Shown piece by piece: positions 1-5,295 of a DNA stretch of 5,295 nt (position 1 is the first letter of the stretch; every line of letters begins with the position of its first letter). The position numbers and the translations under genes are program-made. Source of the DNA: Acetobacterium sp. (GTDB taxonomy: Bacteria; Bacillota; Clostridia; Eubacteriales; Eubacteriaceae). Under the pieces are notes generated by a model. The model was not told where the DNA came from. It saw only the letters and a list, made by a program, of their open reading frames with translations, and searched no databases. The stretch spans positions 1-5,295 of the forward strand of contig JAKLQL010000376.1 in NCBI GenBank assembly GCA_022013395.1, given 5' to 3'.

Positions 1-7
1 AGGAGAT
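1..7 (+). promoter_or_regulatory. Ribosome binding site of rfbC
   Basis: AGGAGAT lies 3 bases before the ATG at 11 (the AGGAG core ends 5 bases before it). It fixes the rfbC start and shows that the gene is complete at its 5' end. The window begins exactly here, so any promoter or upstream gene is out of view. Confidence 0.8.
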
Positions 8-10
8 AAG

Positions 11-577
11 ATGGCAAAAATAAATGTAATAAAAACAAAAATCGAGGGATTGGTTATTATCGAACCTTCCGTTTTTGGTGATGACCGTGGGTATTTCATG
101 GAAACCTATAATGAAGAAGAATTTCACAAAGCCGGATTGACGATGCGATTTGTTCAGGATAATGAATCCAAGTCCTCAAAAGGCGTGTTAAGAGGACTGC
201 ATTTTCAAACTAAATTTACCCAGGGGAAACTGGTACGGGTTACCCAAGGCGAAGTATTTGATGTTGCCGTCGATTTGCGAAATGACTCGCCCACCTATGG
301 CCAATGGGCTGGGGTGCTTTTGACTGAAAAAAACAAGACCAAGTTTTATGTCCCGGAAGGTTTTGCTCATGGCTTCATGGTGGTATCAGAAGAAGCAGTA
401 TTTAATTATAAGTGTACCAACCTTTATGCCCCGGAATATGATGGCGGCATCCGTTGGAACGATCCCGAAGTTGGTATTGAATGGCCTCTTGATAAGATCG
501 ACGAGGTGCTGCTCTCCGAAAAAGATACAAAGCTTCCTTTTTTAAGTGAGATTAGAGATACATTAAGATTTGAATAG
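11..577 (+). CDS. rfbC: dTDP-4-dehydrorhamnose 3,5-epimerase (RfbC/RmlC)
   Basis: This cytoplasmic enzyme epimerises C3 and C5 of dTDP-4-dehydro-6-deoxy-D-glucose to give dTDP-4-dehydro-L-rhamnose, the third step of dTDP-L-rhamnose synthesis. The 188-aa product is full length for the RmlC family, a small dimeric cupin. Visible family motifs in order are DDRGYF (24-29), GVLRGLHFQ (58-66) with the expected catalytic His64, Lys73 in the following strand, FDVAVDLR (83-90) with Asp84, the PEGFAHGF segment (115-122), and FNYKC (131-135) with Tyr133, the expected catalytic acid. Asp172 lies where the family has an Asp that supports the active-site His. The ATG is preceded by AGGAG at good spacing. 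rfbB follows 17 bp after the stop, so the two genes are almost certainly co-transcribed. Residue roles are transferred from known RmlC structures; nothing in the sequence suggests damage. Confidence 0.95.
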   Translation: MAKINVIKTKIEGLVIIEPSVFGDDRGYFMETYNEEEFHKAGLTMRFVQDNESKSSKGVLRGLHFQTKFTQGKLVRVTQGEVFDVAVDLRNDSPTYGQWAGVLLTEKNKTKFYVPEGFAHGFMVVSEEAVFNYKCTNLYAPEYDGGIRWNDPEVGIEWPLDKIDEVLLSEKDTKLPFLSEIRDTLRFE

Positions 578-594
578 ATAGAAATGGAGTAATC

Positions 595-1698
595 ATGAAA
601 ACAGTATTAATCACCGGTGGTGCCGGATTTATTGGCTCTAACTTTGTAAAATATATGCTGAATCAGCACCCGGATTATAAAATCGTTAATTTAGATGTTT
701 TGACCTATGCCGGAAATCTGGAAAACTTAACGGACATTGAGAACAACCCCAACTATGTTTTTGAAAAAGGCGATATTGTCGATCGGACTTTTATCCAAGA
801 TCTTTTTGACAAATACAATTTTGATACGATCGTTAACTTTGCTGCCGAATCCCATGTGGATCGTAGTATTGAAGATCCGGAAATTTTCATTCAAACCAAT
901 GTGATGGGAACCCTGGTACTGCTGGACGAAGCCAAAAATCACTGGCAAAATGGTAAAGATGCAAATGGCTATCCGACCTATCGGGAAGGGGTTCGCTATC
1001 ATCAGGTATCCACTGATGAGGTGTATGGTGCTCTGGGAAAAACTGGGATGTTTACCGAAACGACTCCGATTGCTCCTAACAGCCCCTATTCAGCATCCAA
1101 GGCCAGTGCCGATTTAGTGGTTCGTTCCTATGGACAGACCTTTAAGTTGCCAATTACCATCAGTCGCTGTTCCAATAATTATGGACCGTATCATTTCCCG
1201 GAAAAACTGATTCCACTGATGATTTCAAATGTGGTGGCGCTAAAAAGCTTGCCGGTTTATGGCGATGGCATGCAGATCAGAGATTGGCTGCACGTGAAAG
1301 ATCACTGCAGCGGCATTGATACCATCCTTGAAAAAGGGGTGGAAGGTGAAGTTTATAATATTGGCGGAAACAATGAGAAGGCTAATATTGAAATTGTGAA
1401 TTTAATTATTGAGGATGTGGGCAACATGCTCCGTTCGGGAAAATACAAGATTGATAATGATGGCTCAAAAATCAGCAAAGATTTAATTACCTACGTTGAA
1501 GACCGCTTGGGACATGATCGTCGTTATGCCATCGATAATTCAAAAATTACCGCTGAACTGGGTTGGGAACCATCTTATACTTTTGAACAGGGGATTGCTG
1601 AAACCATTGAATGGTACTTAAATAACCAGGAATGGCTGGAGCAGGTAAAGTCTGGCGACTATCAGCAGTATTATGAAAATATGTACTCAAAGAAGTAG
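595..1698 (+). CDS. rfbB: dTDP-glucose 4,6-dehydratase (RfbB/RmlB)
   Basis: This enzyme converts dTDP-D-glucose to dTDP-4-dehydro-6-deoxy-D-glucose, the substrate of the RfbC encoded just upstream. It belongs to the extended short-chain dehydrogenase family and uses bound NAD+. The 367-aa length is normal. The N-terminal Rossmann signature TGGAGFIG (7-14) gives GxxGxxG. AAESHVDRS (83-91) is typical of RmlB. STDEVYG (139-145) carries the Thr-Asp-Glu catalytic triad residues (140-142), and YSASK (165-169) supplies the Tyr165/Lys169 pair. RCSNNYGPYHFPEK (191-204) is the family substrate-binding stretch. The start is supported by GGAG at 586-589, five bases before the ATG. It ends 9 bp before the left arm of a strong terminator hairpin, so it is probably the last gene of its transcription unit. 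No rfbD reductase follows. The TDE and YxxxK set distinguishes it from UDP-glucose 4-epimerases. Confidence 0.96.
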   Translation: MKTVLITGGAGFIGSNFVKYMLNQHPDYKIVNLDVLTYAGNLENLTDIENNPNYVFEKGDIVDRTFIQDLFDKYNFDTIVNFAAESHVDRSIEDPEIFIQTNVMGTLVLLDEAKNHWQNGKDANGYPTYREGVRYHQVSTDEVYGALGKTGMFTETTPIAPNSPYSASKASADLVVRSYGQTFKLPITISRCSNNYGPYHFPEKLIPLMISNVVALKSLPVYGDGMQIRDWLHVKDHCSGIDTILEKGVEGEVYNIGGNNEKANIEIVNLIIEDVGNMLRSGKYKIDNDGSKISKDLITYVEDRLGHDRRYAIDNSKITAELGWEPSYTFEQGIAETIEWYLNNQEWLEQVKSGDYQQYYENMYSKK

Positions 1699-1707
1699 AA
1701 TAGATAC

Positions 1708-1742
1708 AAATGAAAAAGCACATTTTTTGTGCTTTTTCATTT
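1708..1742 (+). terminator. Intrinsic terminator after rfbB
   Basis: A perfect 15-bp inverted repeat has arms at 1708-1722 (AAATGAAAAAGCACA) and 1728-1742, with a TTTTT loop at 1723-1727. The stem has a GCAC/GTGC core, and its 3' arm (TTTTTCATTT) serves as the U-rich tract. This is the usual form of a rho-independent terminator. The A-rich left arm means the element could also act on the opposite strand. It separates the rhamnose genes from the transporter genes although all run in the same direction. Confidence 0.82.
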
Positions 1743-1754
1743 AAAAATAAGAAT

Positions 1755-1760
1755 GAGGTG
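1755..1760 (+). promoter_or_regulatory. Ribosome binding site that selects a TTG start
   Basis: GAGGTG sits 5 bases before the TTG at 1766. The next in-frame ATG, at 1787, has no Shine-Dalgarno sequence at suitable distance, so this site favours the TTG as the permease start. The site begins 12 bases after the terminator hairpin, so both lie in the same short intergenic region. Confidence 0.6.
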
Positions 1761-1765
1761 TCAGT

Positions 1766-2575
1766 TTGTACTTATTTAAAGATTTAATGGATTATATCAG
1801 AGATTTGTATGCAAATCGGAAACTAATCCAGAAATTTTCGATAAATGATTTTAAATCCCGGTATGCAGGATCGTTTTTAGGCATTATGTGGGCGTTTATT
1901 CAGCCGACTGTTACCATTGCAGTATACTGGTTTGTCTTTGATGTGGGCTTGAAATCGGCTCCCACTGGTGGGATGCCCTTTATCCTTTTTTTGATAACGG
2001 GTATCATTGTCTGGTTTTTCTTCTCGGAGTGTCTGGTGAATGGCACGAATTGTTTTAGGGAATACAGTTATCTGGTTAAAAAAGTAACCTTTAATATTAA
2101 AATTTTGCCAACAGTAAAAATAATTTCGTCTTTATATACCCATATATTTTTTATTGGCTTTGCGATGGTGATGCTCTTGTTGTATAGCTATTCAATTACG
2201 CCTTATTTTGTCCAGATCTTCTACTATTTAATCTGTTTAATTGTTTTTTTAACAGGTTTGACCTGGGTGACAGCTTCGTTGCAACCTTTTTTCACCGATA
2301 TTTTACAATTTATTAATGTGGGGATGCAAGTGCTTTTCTGGGGAACTCCAATTCTTTGGAATGTGGAAATTTTCCCTGCCAATTTACTCTGGATATTAAA
2401 ACTGAATCCTCTATACTACATTGTTCAGGGATATCGGGAGGCTTTTTTCGGAACCGGCTGGTTCTGGGAACACCCAGTGATGACTGCATATTTTTGGGGA
2501 TTTTCGTTTGTAATGTTGCTAATCGGAATCGCAGTCTATCGAAAATTAAGACCACATTTTGCTGATGTTTTATAG
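1766..2575 (+). CDS. wzm: Polysaccharide ABC transporter permease (Wzm/TagG type)
   Basis: This is the membrane subunit of an ABC-2 exporter that moves lipid-linked polysaccharide, such as O-antigen-like chains or teichoic acid, across the cytoplasmic membrane. The 269-aa length is typical of Wzm/TagG. The soluble N-terminus (1-35) contains the family segment INDFKSRYAGSFLGIMWAF (26-44), with the RY-GS-LG-W pattern. Hydrophobic membrane segments are visible at about 36-60, 71-91, 118-142, 148-172, 183-200 and 240-258. LVKKVTFNIKILP (103-115) and NPLYYIVQGYREAFF (214-228) are conserved family stretches. The TTG start is chosen because of the GAGGTG site before it; translation from ATG 1787 would remove only seven residues. 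The ATPase gene follows after 33 bp, the usual pairing. Family membership is clear; the exact substrate cannot be read from the permease. The symbol wzm is assigned by type and tagG would be an equally valid label. Confidence 0.9.
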   Translation: MYLFKDLMDYIRDLYANRKLIQKFSINDFKSRYAGSFLGIMWAFIQPTVTIAVYWFVFDVGLKSAPTGGMPFILFLITGIIVWFFFSECLVNGTNCFREYSYLVKKVTFNIKILPTVKIISSLYTHIFFIGFAMVMLLLYSYSITPYFVQIFYYLICLIVFLTGLTWVTASLQPFFTDILQFINVGMQVLFWGTPILWNVEIFPANLLWILKLNPLYYIVQGYREAFFGTGWFWEHPVMTAYFWGFSFVMLLIGIAVYRKLRPHFADVL

Positions 2576-2583
2576 AAAAATGT

Positions 2584-2596
2584 TGATCACAGATCA
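2584..2596 (+). repeat. Short inverted repeat before the wzt ribosome binding site
   Basis: TGATC-ACA-GATCA is a 5-bp perfect inverted repeat, and three G-U pairs could extend the RNA stem to the edge of GGAGG. It lies in the 33-bp gap between permease and ATPase genes. A mild effect on translation is possible, but repeats this short arise by chance. Confidence 0.25.
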
Positions 2597-2598
2597 GT

Positions 2599-2603
2599 GG
2601 AGG
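2599..2603 (+). promoter_or_regulatory. Ribosome binding site that selects ATG 2609 for wzt
   Basis: GGAGG lies 5 bases before ATG 2609. An in-frame GTG at 2597 would overlap this site and has no good Shine-Dalgarno sequence of its own. The shorter protein, starting MSDVAIK, is therefore preferred over a four-residue longer one. Confidence 0.8.
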
Positions 2604-2608
2604 AAAAC

Positions 2609-3805
2609 ATGTCAGATGTAGCAATAAAAATTGAAGATGTTACAAAAATTTATCAGCTCTATCAACGACCCATGGATCGCTTAAAAGAATCAATGAGTCT
2701 CATTAAGAAAAAAGAATATCATCATAAATTTTACGCGTTAAACAATATTAATCTGGAAATAAAAAAAGGTGAATCCATTGGGATTGTGGGTAAGAATGGA
2801 TCAGGAAAGTCGACCCTGCTGAAAATCATTTCAGGAGTTCTGACTCAGACAAAGGGTAATGTTTATGTTGACGGAAAAGTGTCGGCGTTACTGGAGTTGG
2901 GGACAGGGTTTAATCCTGAATACACGGGAATTGAAAATATCTATTCCAATGGTCTGATCATGGGCTACAGCAAAGAAGAAATGGACGAGAAGTTAGACGA
3001 TATTGTCAATTTTGCTCAAATTGGGGAATATATCTATCAGCCGGTTAAAACCTATTCCAGCGGGATGTTTGCCCGCTTGGCCTTTGCAACGGCGATTAAT
3101 GTTGACCCGGAGATACTAATCGTCGATGAGGTTCTGGCTGTTGGGGACGCAAAATTCCAGATTAAATGCATTAATAAGATGGAGGAATTCAAGGCATCGG
3201 GAAAAACCGTGCTCTTTGTTTCCCATACGCTGGAACAAATTAAACGTTTTTGCACCAAAGGGGTTTGGATCGATCAGGGTGAAATGCGAATGTTCGATGA
3301 GGTTACCCACGTCATCGATATGTACGAAAGTGAAATGCTCAAAGAATCAATGGAACAGAAAGCTCTGGAAGAGGGCAATCCTCTGGCGGAAAAAATGGAA
3401 ATTGATGCGCATCTGGGAAAAATAAAATCCATGAGCTGTAATAGTGAAACCCTAAATACCTTTGATGATTTCAGTGTCGATATTGAATATGAGCTGTATG
3501 ATGATCTATCGAGTGAACCGCTGGTCGGGGTAGCTTTTTATACGATTGATCGGCAATATATTTTTGGTCCCAATACCCATTTGGATGGAATAGCAATTCC
3601 TAAAAATAAAGGTATCCATCGTGTCCGTTATGTGGTGCCAAAGCTGCCTTTGCTGGGGGGGAAATATGAAGTTGATATTGGGCTTTTTGCAAACAAGAGC
3701 ATTGTTAACTTAGACTATGAAACAGCGGCTTTTGTGATATCTGTTGTAGCTGATTATTTCACTGAAGGTCTGGTTCATATGGAACATAAATGGGAAATAG
3801 TATAA
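2609..3805 (+). CDS. wzt: Polysaccharide ABC transporter ATPase with C-terminal glycan-binding domain (Wzt type)
   Basis: This is the ATPase partner of the upstream permease; it powers export of a lipid-linked surface polysaccharide from the cytoplasmic face. With the start at 2609 it is 398 aa. The ATP-binding domain (about 5-240) shows Walker A GKNGSGKST (61-69), the GFNPEYTGIEN segment (100-110) typical of Wzt/TagH in the Q-loop region, the signature YSSGM (149-153), Walker B ILIVDE (169-174), the D-loop VGD (178-180) and the switch His206 (VSH). A charged linker (about 241-270) leads to a C-terminal domain (about 271-398) rich in alternating hydrophobic residues, as expected for the beta-sandwich Wzt_C fold. 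In E. coli O8/O9a Wzt, that domain binds the modified end of the O-antigen. ATPases that lack it, such as the shorter KpsT type, use a different coupling. Here the domain suggests export of a completed, possibly end-capped chain. A run of seven G (3655-3661) lies in the C-terminal coding region and is in frame here. Confidence 0.92.
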   Translation: MSDVAIKIEDVTKIYQLYQRPMDRLKESMSLIKKKEYHHKFYALNNINLEIKKGESIGIVGKNGSGKSTLLKIISGVLTQTKGNVYVDGKVSALLELGTGFNPEYTGIENIYSNGLIMGYSKEEMDEKLDDIVNFAQIGEYIYQPVKTYSSGMFARLAFATAINVDPEILIVDEVLAVGDAKFQIKCINKMEEFKASGKTVLFVSHTLEQIKRFCTKGVWIDQGEMRMFDEVTHVIDMYESEMLKESMEQKALEEGNPLAEKMEIDAHLGKIKSMSCNSETLNTFDDFSVDIEYELYDDLSSEPLVGVAFYTIDRQYIFGPNTHLDGIAIPKNKGIHRVRYVVPKLPLLGGKYEVDIGLFANKSIVNLDYETAAFVISVVADYFTEGLVHMEHKWEIV

Positions 3806-3814
3806 AGTAAAAAT

Positions 3815-3821
3815 AGAAAGG
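3815..3821 (+). promoter_or_regulatory. Ribosome binding site of the modular glycosyltransferase
   Basis: AGAAAGG ends 8 bases before ATG 3830. It supports 3830 as the true start of the N-terminal piece. No comparable site precedes any possible start in the downstream open frame. Confidence 0.55.
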
Positions 3822-3829
3822 TTATTGGT

Positions 3830-4117
3830 ATGGAAAAGAAATCAGTTATTGAACAGGAAGAAATTAAATACTTTATCGACAAAATTGTAAAAGACGAAGA
3901 AAGTCAATGCGCTACTGTCCAGGGATGGGCTTTTAATACAAAAACCAAGGAACCGGTAGAATTATATTTGCTGGGAAGAGAAGCAGTTGGGGTTCAATTC
4001 AAACGGGACTTCAGAATTGATGTCAATAGTAAATATGCTCTTCCAGATGACGCCAAGGTTGGTTTTATTATTGAATTTGACGAAAAAACATATGGCGAAA
4101 AATTAAACTTAAATTAA
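3830..4117 (+). CDS. N-terminal fragment of a modular glycosyltransferase (GWAF-type domain), cut off by a frameshift
   Basis: This frame encodes 95 aa and begins 24 bp after wzt with a plausible ribosome binding site. It resembles the small beta-rich N-terminal domain found on large family-2 glycosyltransferases of Firmicutes. QGWAF (31-35) is followed by alternating strands, a KRDFRIDV segment (58-65) and VGFIIEFD (77-84). The role of this domain is not established to my knowledge; binding of glycan or acceptor is a guess. The fragment has no catalytic motifs and ends abruptly with KLNLN. The next frame continues with a matching Lys/Leu strand and then the transferase, so I read the fragment as the start of the downstream protein and not as an independent gene. 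Adding one A at 4098-4102 joins the two into a single frame. A separate small protein is the less likely alternative. Confidence 0.65.
   Translation: MEKKSVIEQEEIKYFIDKIVKDEESQCATVQGWAFNTKTKEPVELYLLGREAVGVQFKRDFRIDVNSKYALPDDAKVGFIIEFDEKTYGEKLNLN
4098..4102 (+). other. Apparent one-base frameshift site (A5 run)
   Basis: The frame starting at 3830 reads GAA AAA TTA here and stops at 4115-4117. The frame used downstream is offset by one base and is open from 4081 to the window end. With one extra A in the run, reading gives GAA AAA ATT AAA CTT AAA, and both halves fuse without any stop to 489 codons at the right edge. An upstream A6 run at 4083-4088 is a second candidate site. Either a base was lost in the genome or the sequence has a homopolymer error. 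Confidence 0.7.
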
Positions 4118-5295
4118 AAGATGAGAATAATATCCGAATCGTGCCAATTAATTTGAAAAAAAACTATGACTATCTAAAACGGCCGAATTTGTTTAATGCC
4201 AAGCGGATTGTCGGGATTACAACCCGAACAGTGGGGTATTTTAGTCGCAATGGATTGAAAAATACCATCAGAAAAATTAAGTTTGAACTGAAGTATAAAA
4301 ACCAGGAAAATTATAATTTTTGGATTGATGTTCATGAAGATTATGATAAAAAAGCAGTAATGGAAGAAATTAGAGGTTTTTCTTATAATCCTAAGGTTTC
4401 CATCGTAATGCCGGTGTATAATGTTGAAGAACAATGGCTTAGAGCCTGTATTGATTCGGTTTTAAACCAATATTATGAAAACTGGGAATTATGTATTGCC
4501 GATGATCATTCTACGGATTCGCATATTAAACCGCTACTGGAAGAATATAAAAAGTTGGATTCCCGAATTAAAGTGGTTTATCGGGAAGAAAATGGACATA
4601 TTTCGGAAGCTTCCAATTCAGCCCTGACGATAGCCACTGGAGAATTTGTGGGTCTTTTGGATAATGATGACACGCTGGCGGAATTTGCCTTATTCGAAGT
4701 GGTTAAATTATTAAATGAACATCCGGACGCCGACCTGATTTACAGCGATGAAGACAAGCTAAGTGAAGATAACAAGCGGAGTCAACCGTTTTTCAAAACC
4801 GATTGGGCACCAGATATTTTATTAGCGACCAATTATATTTGCCACTTTGGGGTTTACCGAAAAACCATCATGGACGAAATCGGCGGCTTTAGAAAAGGCT
4901 ACGAAGGTGCTCAGGATTACGATCTGGTACTTCGGTTTACTGAAAAGACAGATCGGATCTTTCACATTCAGAAGATCTTGTATCATTGGCGGATGATCAG
5001 CAATTCAACTGCTGTTAATCCAGAATCAAAAGGTTACGCCTTTGAAGCAGGACTTAAATCCATCGAAGATGCGCTGGCAAGACGGGGTCTCAAAGGCAGC
5101 GTCTCCCATGGGGCTTTTTCGGGGGTTTACGATATTGAGTATGAGGTTTACAATGATGGTTTGGTATCAGTGATTATTCCCACCCGGGATAATGCGGCCG
5201 ACTTAAAAGCTTGCATCGATTCGATTTTTGAAAAAACCATTTATGAAAAGTTTGAAATTATCGTGGCCGATAACGGCAGTGAGAAAGAAGAGACG
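4099..5295 (+). CDS. Tandem family-2 glycosyltransferase, main part, 3' end beyond window
   Basis: A frame open from 4081 to the edge encodes a cytoplasmic GT2 (GT-A fold) enzyme that would transfer sugars from nucleotide sugars to a growing surface glycan. Numbered on the repaired protein starting at 3830, a linker of about 90 residues leads to the first domain. This begins with KVSIVMPVYN (189-198), then shows ADDHST (224-229), the metal/nucleotide motif DNDD (278-281), the presumed catalytic-base region QDYD (362-365) and YHWR (385-388). A second GT-A domain starts at VSVIIPTRDN (446-455) and reaches ADNGS (480-484) before the window ends. This arrangement resembles Myxococcus RfbC and rhamnan-type glycosyltransferases. 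No convincing start exists in this frame: GTG 4141, TTG 4153 and ATG 4360 lack a well-placed Shine-Dalgarno sequence. It is therefore best seen as the continuation of the 3830 gene. Donor sugar is unknown; rhamnose is plausible from the neighbours. Confidence 0.85.

Noticed and set aside
727..1002. 91-aa minus-strand open frame inside rfbB
   Set aside because: It is opposite conserved rfbB sequence and is best explained by codon bias.
1563..1581. Promoter-like TTGGGA and TATACT near the end of rfbB
   Set aside because: The spacing is only 7 bases, far from the usual 16-18, and the motifs encode conserved protein. No real promoter for the permease gene could be supported.
1696..1706. TAGAAT/TAGATA as a -10 box just before the terminator hairpin
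   Set aside because: No reasonable -35 box lies 16-18 bases upstream, and AT-rich intergenic DNA gives such hexamers by chance.
2313..2624. 103-aa open frame on the minus strand across the wzm-wzt junction
   Set aside because: It overlaps well-supported coding sequence and the wzt ribosome binding site, and its translation resembles no known protein.
3126..3425. 99-aa + strand open frame inside wzt
   Set aside because: It is out of frame with the clear Walker B and switch-His region of the ATPase; its Arg/Cys/Trp-rich composition is typical of an off-frame translation.
4121..4155. ATG at 4121 as a new gene start after the 95-aa fragment
   Set aside because: That frame closes with TGA within about a dozen codons and is not the frame of the glycosyltransferase.
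4156..4163. A8 run with an in-frame A_AAA_AAC slippery heptamer in the glycosyltransferase
   Set aside because: It lies after the stop at 4115-4117 of the upstream frame, so it cannot join the two frames; slippage there would only disrupt the downstream frame.
4174..4434. 86-aa open frame on the minus strand
   Set aside because: It lies entirely opposite the continuous glycosyltransferase frame, has no recognisable motif, and is explained as a shadow of that gene.

Overview
The window is part of a cell-surface polysaccharide locus from a low-GC bacterium. AT-rich codon use, strong GGAGG-type ribosome binding sites, a TTG start and family resemblance all suggest a Firmicute of the Clostridia type. 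An acetogen such as Acetobacterium or Eubacterium would fit, but the genus is a guess. All genes are on the + strand and tightly spaced.

Layout. (1) Positions 1-1698 hold two dTDP-L-rhamnose genes, rfbC (3,5-epimerase) and rfbB (4,6-dehydratase), 17 bp apart; rfbA and rfbD are not in the window. (2) Positions 1708-1742 form a 15-bp perfect hairpin with a U-rich 3' arm, a strong intrinsic terminator candidate that ends the rhamnose unit. (3) Positions 1766-3805 encode a Wzm/TagG-type ABC-2 permease and a Wzt-type ATPase with an extra C-terminal domain of the kind that recognises the exported glycan. (4) From 3830 to the right edge lies a large modular family-2 glycosyltransferase. It has an N-terminal domain with a GWAF motif, a complete GT-A domain and the start of a second one. 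Its reading frame is broken by an apparent one-base loss near 4098-4102, so it appears as a 95-aa fragment plus a long open frame that runs off the window.

How the genes work together (inference from families). RfbB and RfbC make intermediates of dTDP-L-rhamnose. Cytoplasmic glycosyltransferases, including the large one here, build a probably rhamnose-containing glycan on a lipid carrier. The Wzm-Wzt pair exports the finished chain, with the Wzt C-terminal domain giving substrate selectivity.

I see no RNA gene, CRISPR array, insertion sequence or integration site, and no gene-free stretch longer than about 70 bp. The locus is of a familiar type. The observations most worth a second look are the broken glycosyltransferase frame and the terminator placed inside an otherwise co-directional cluster; I found no convincing evidence of an undescribed system.
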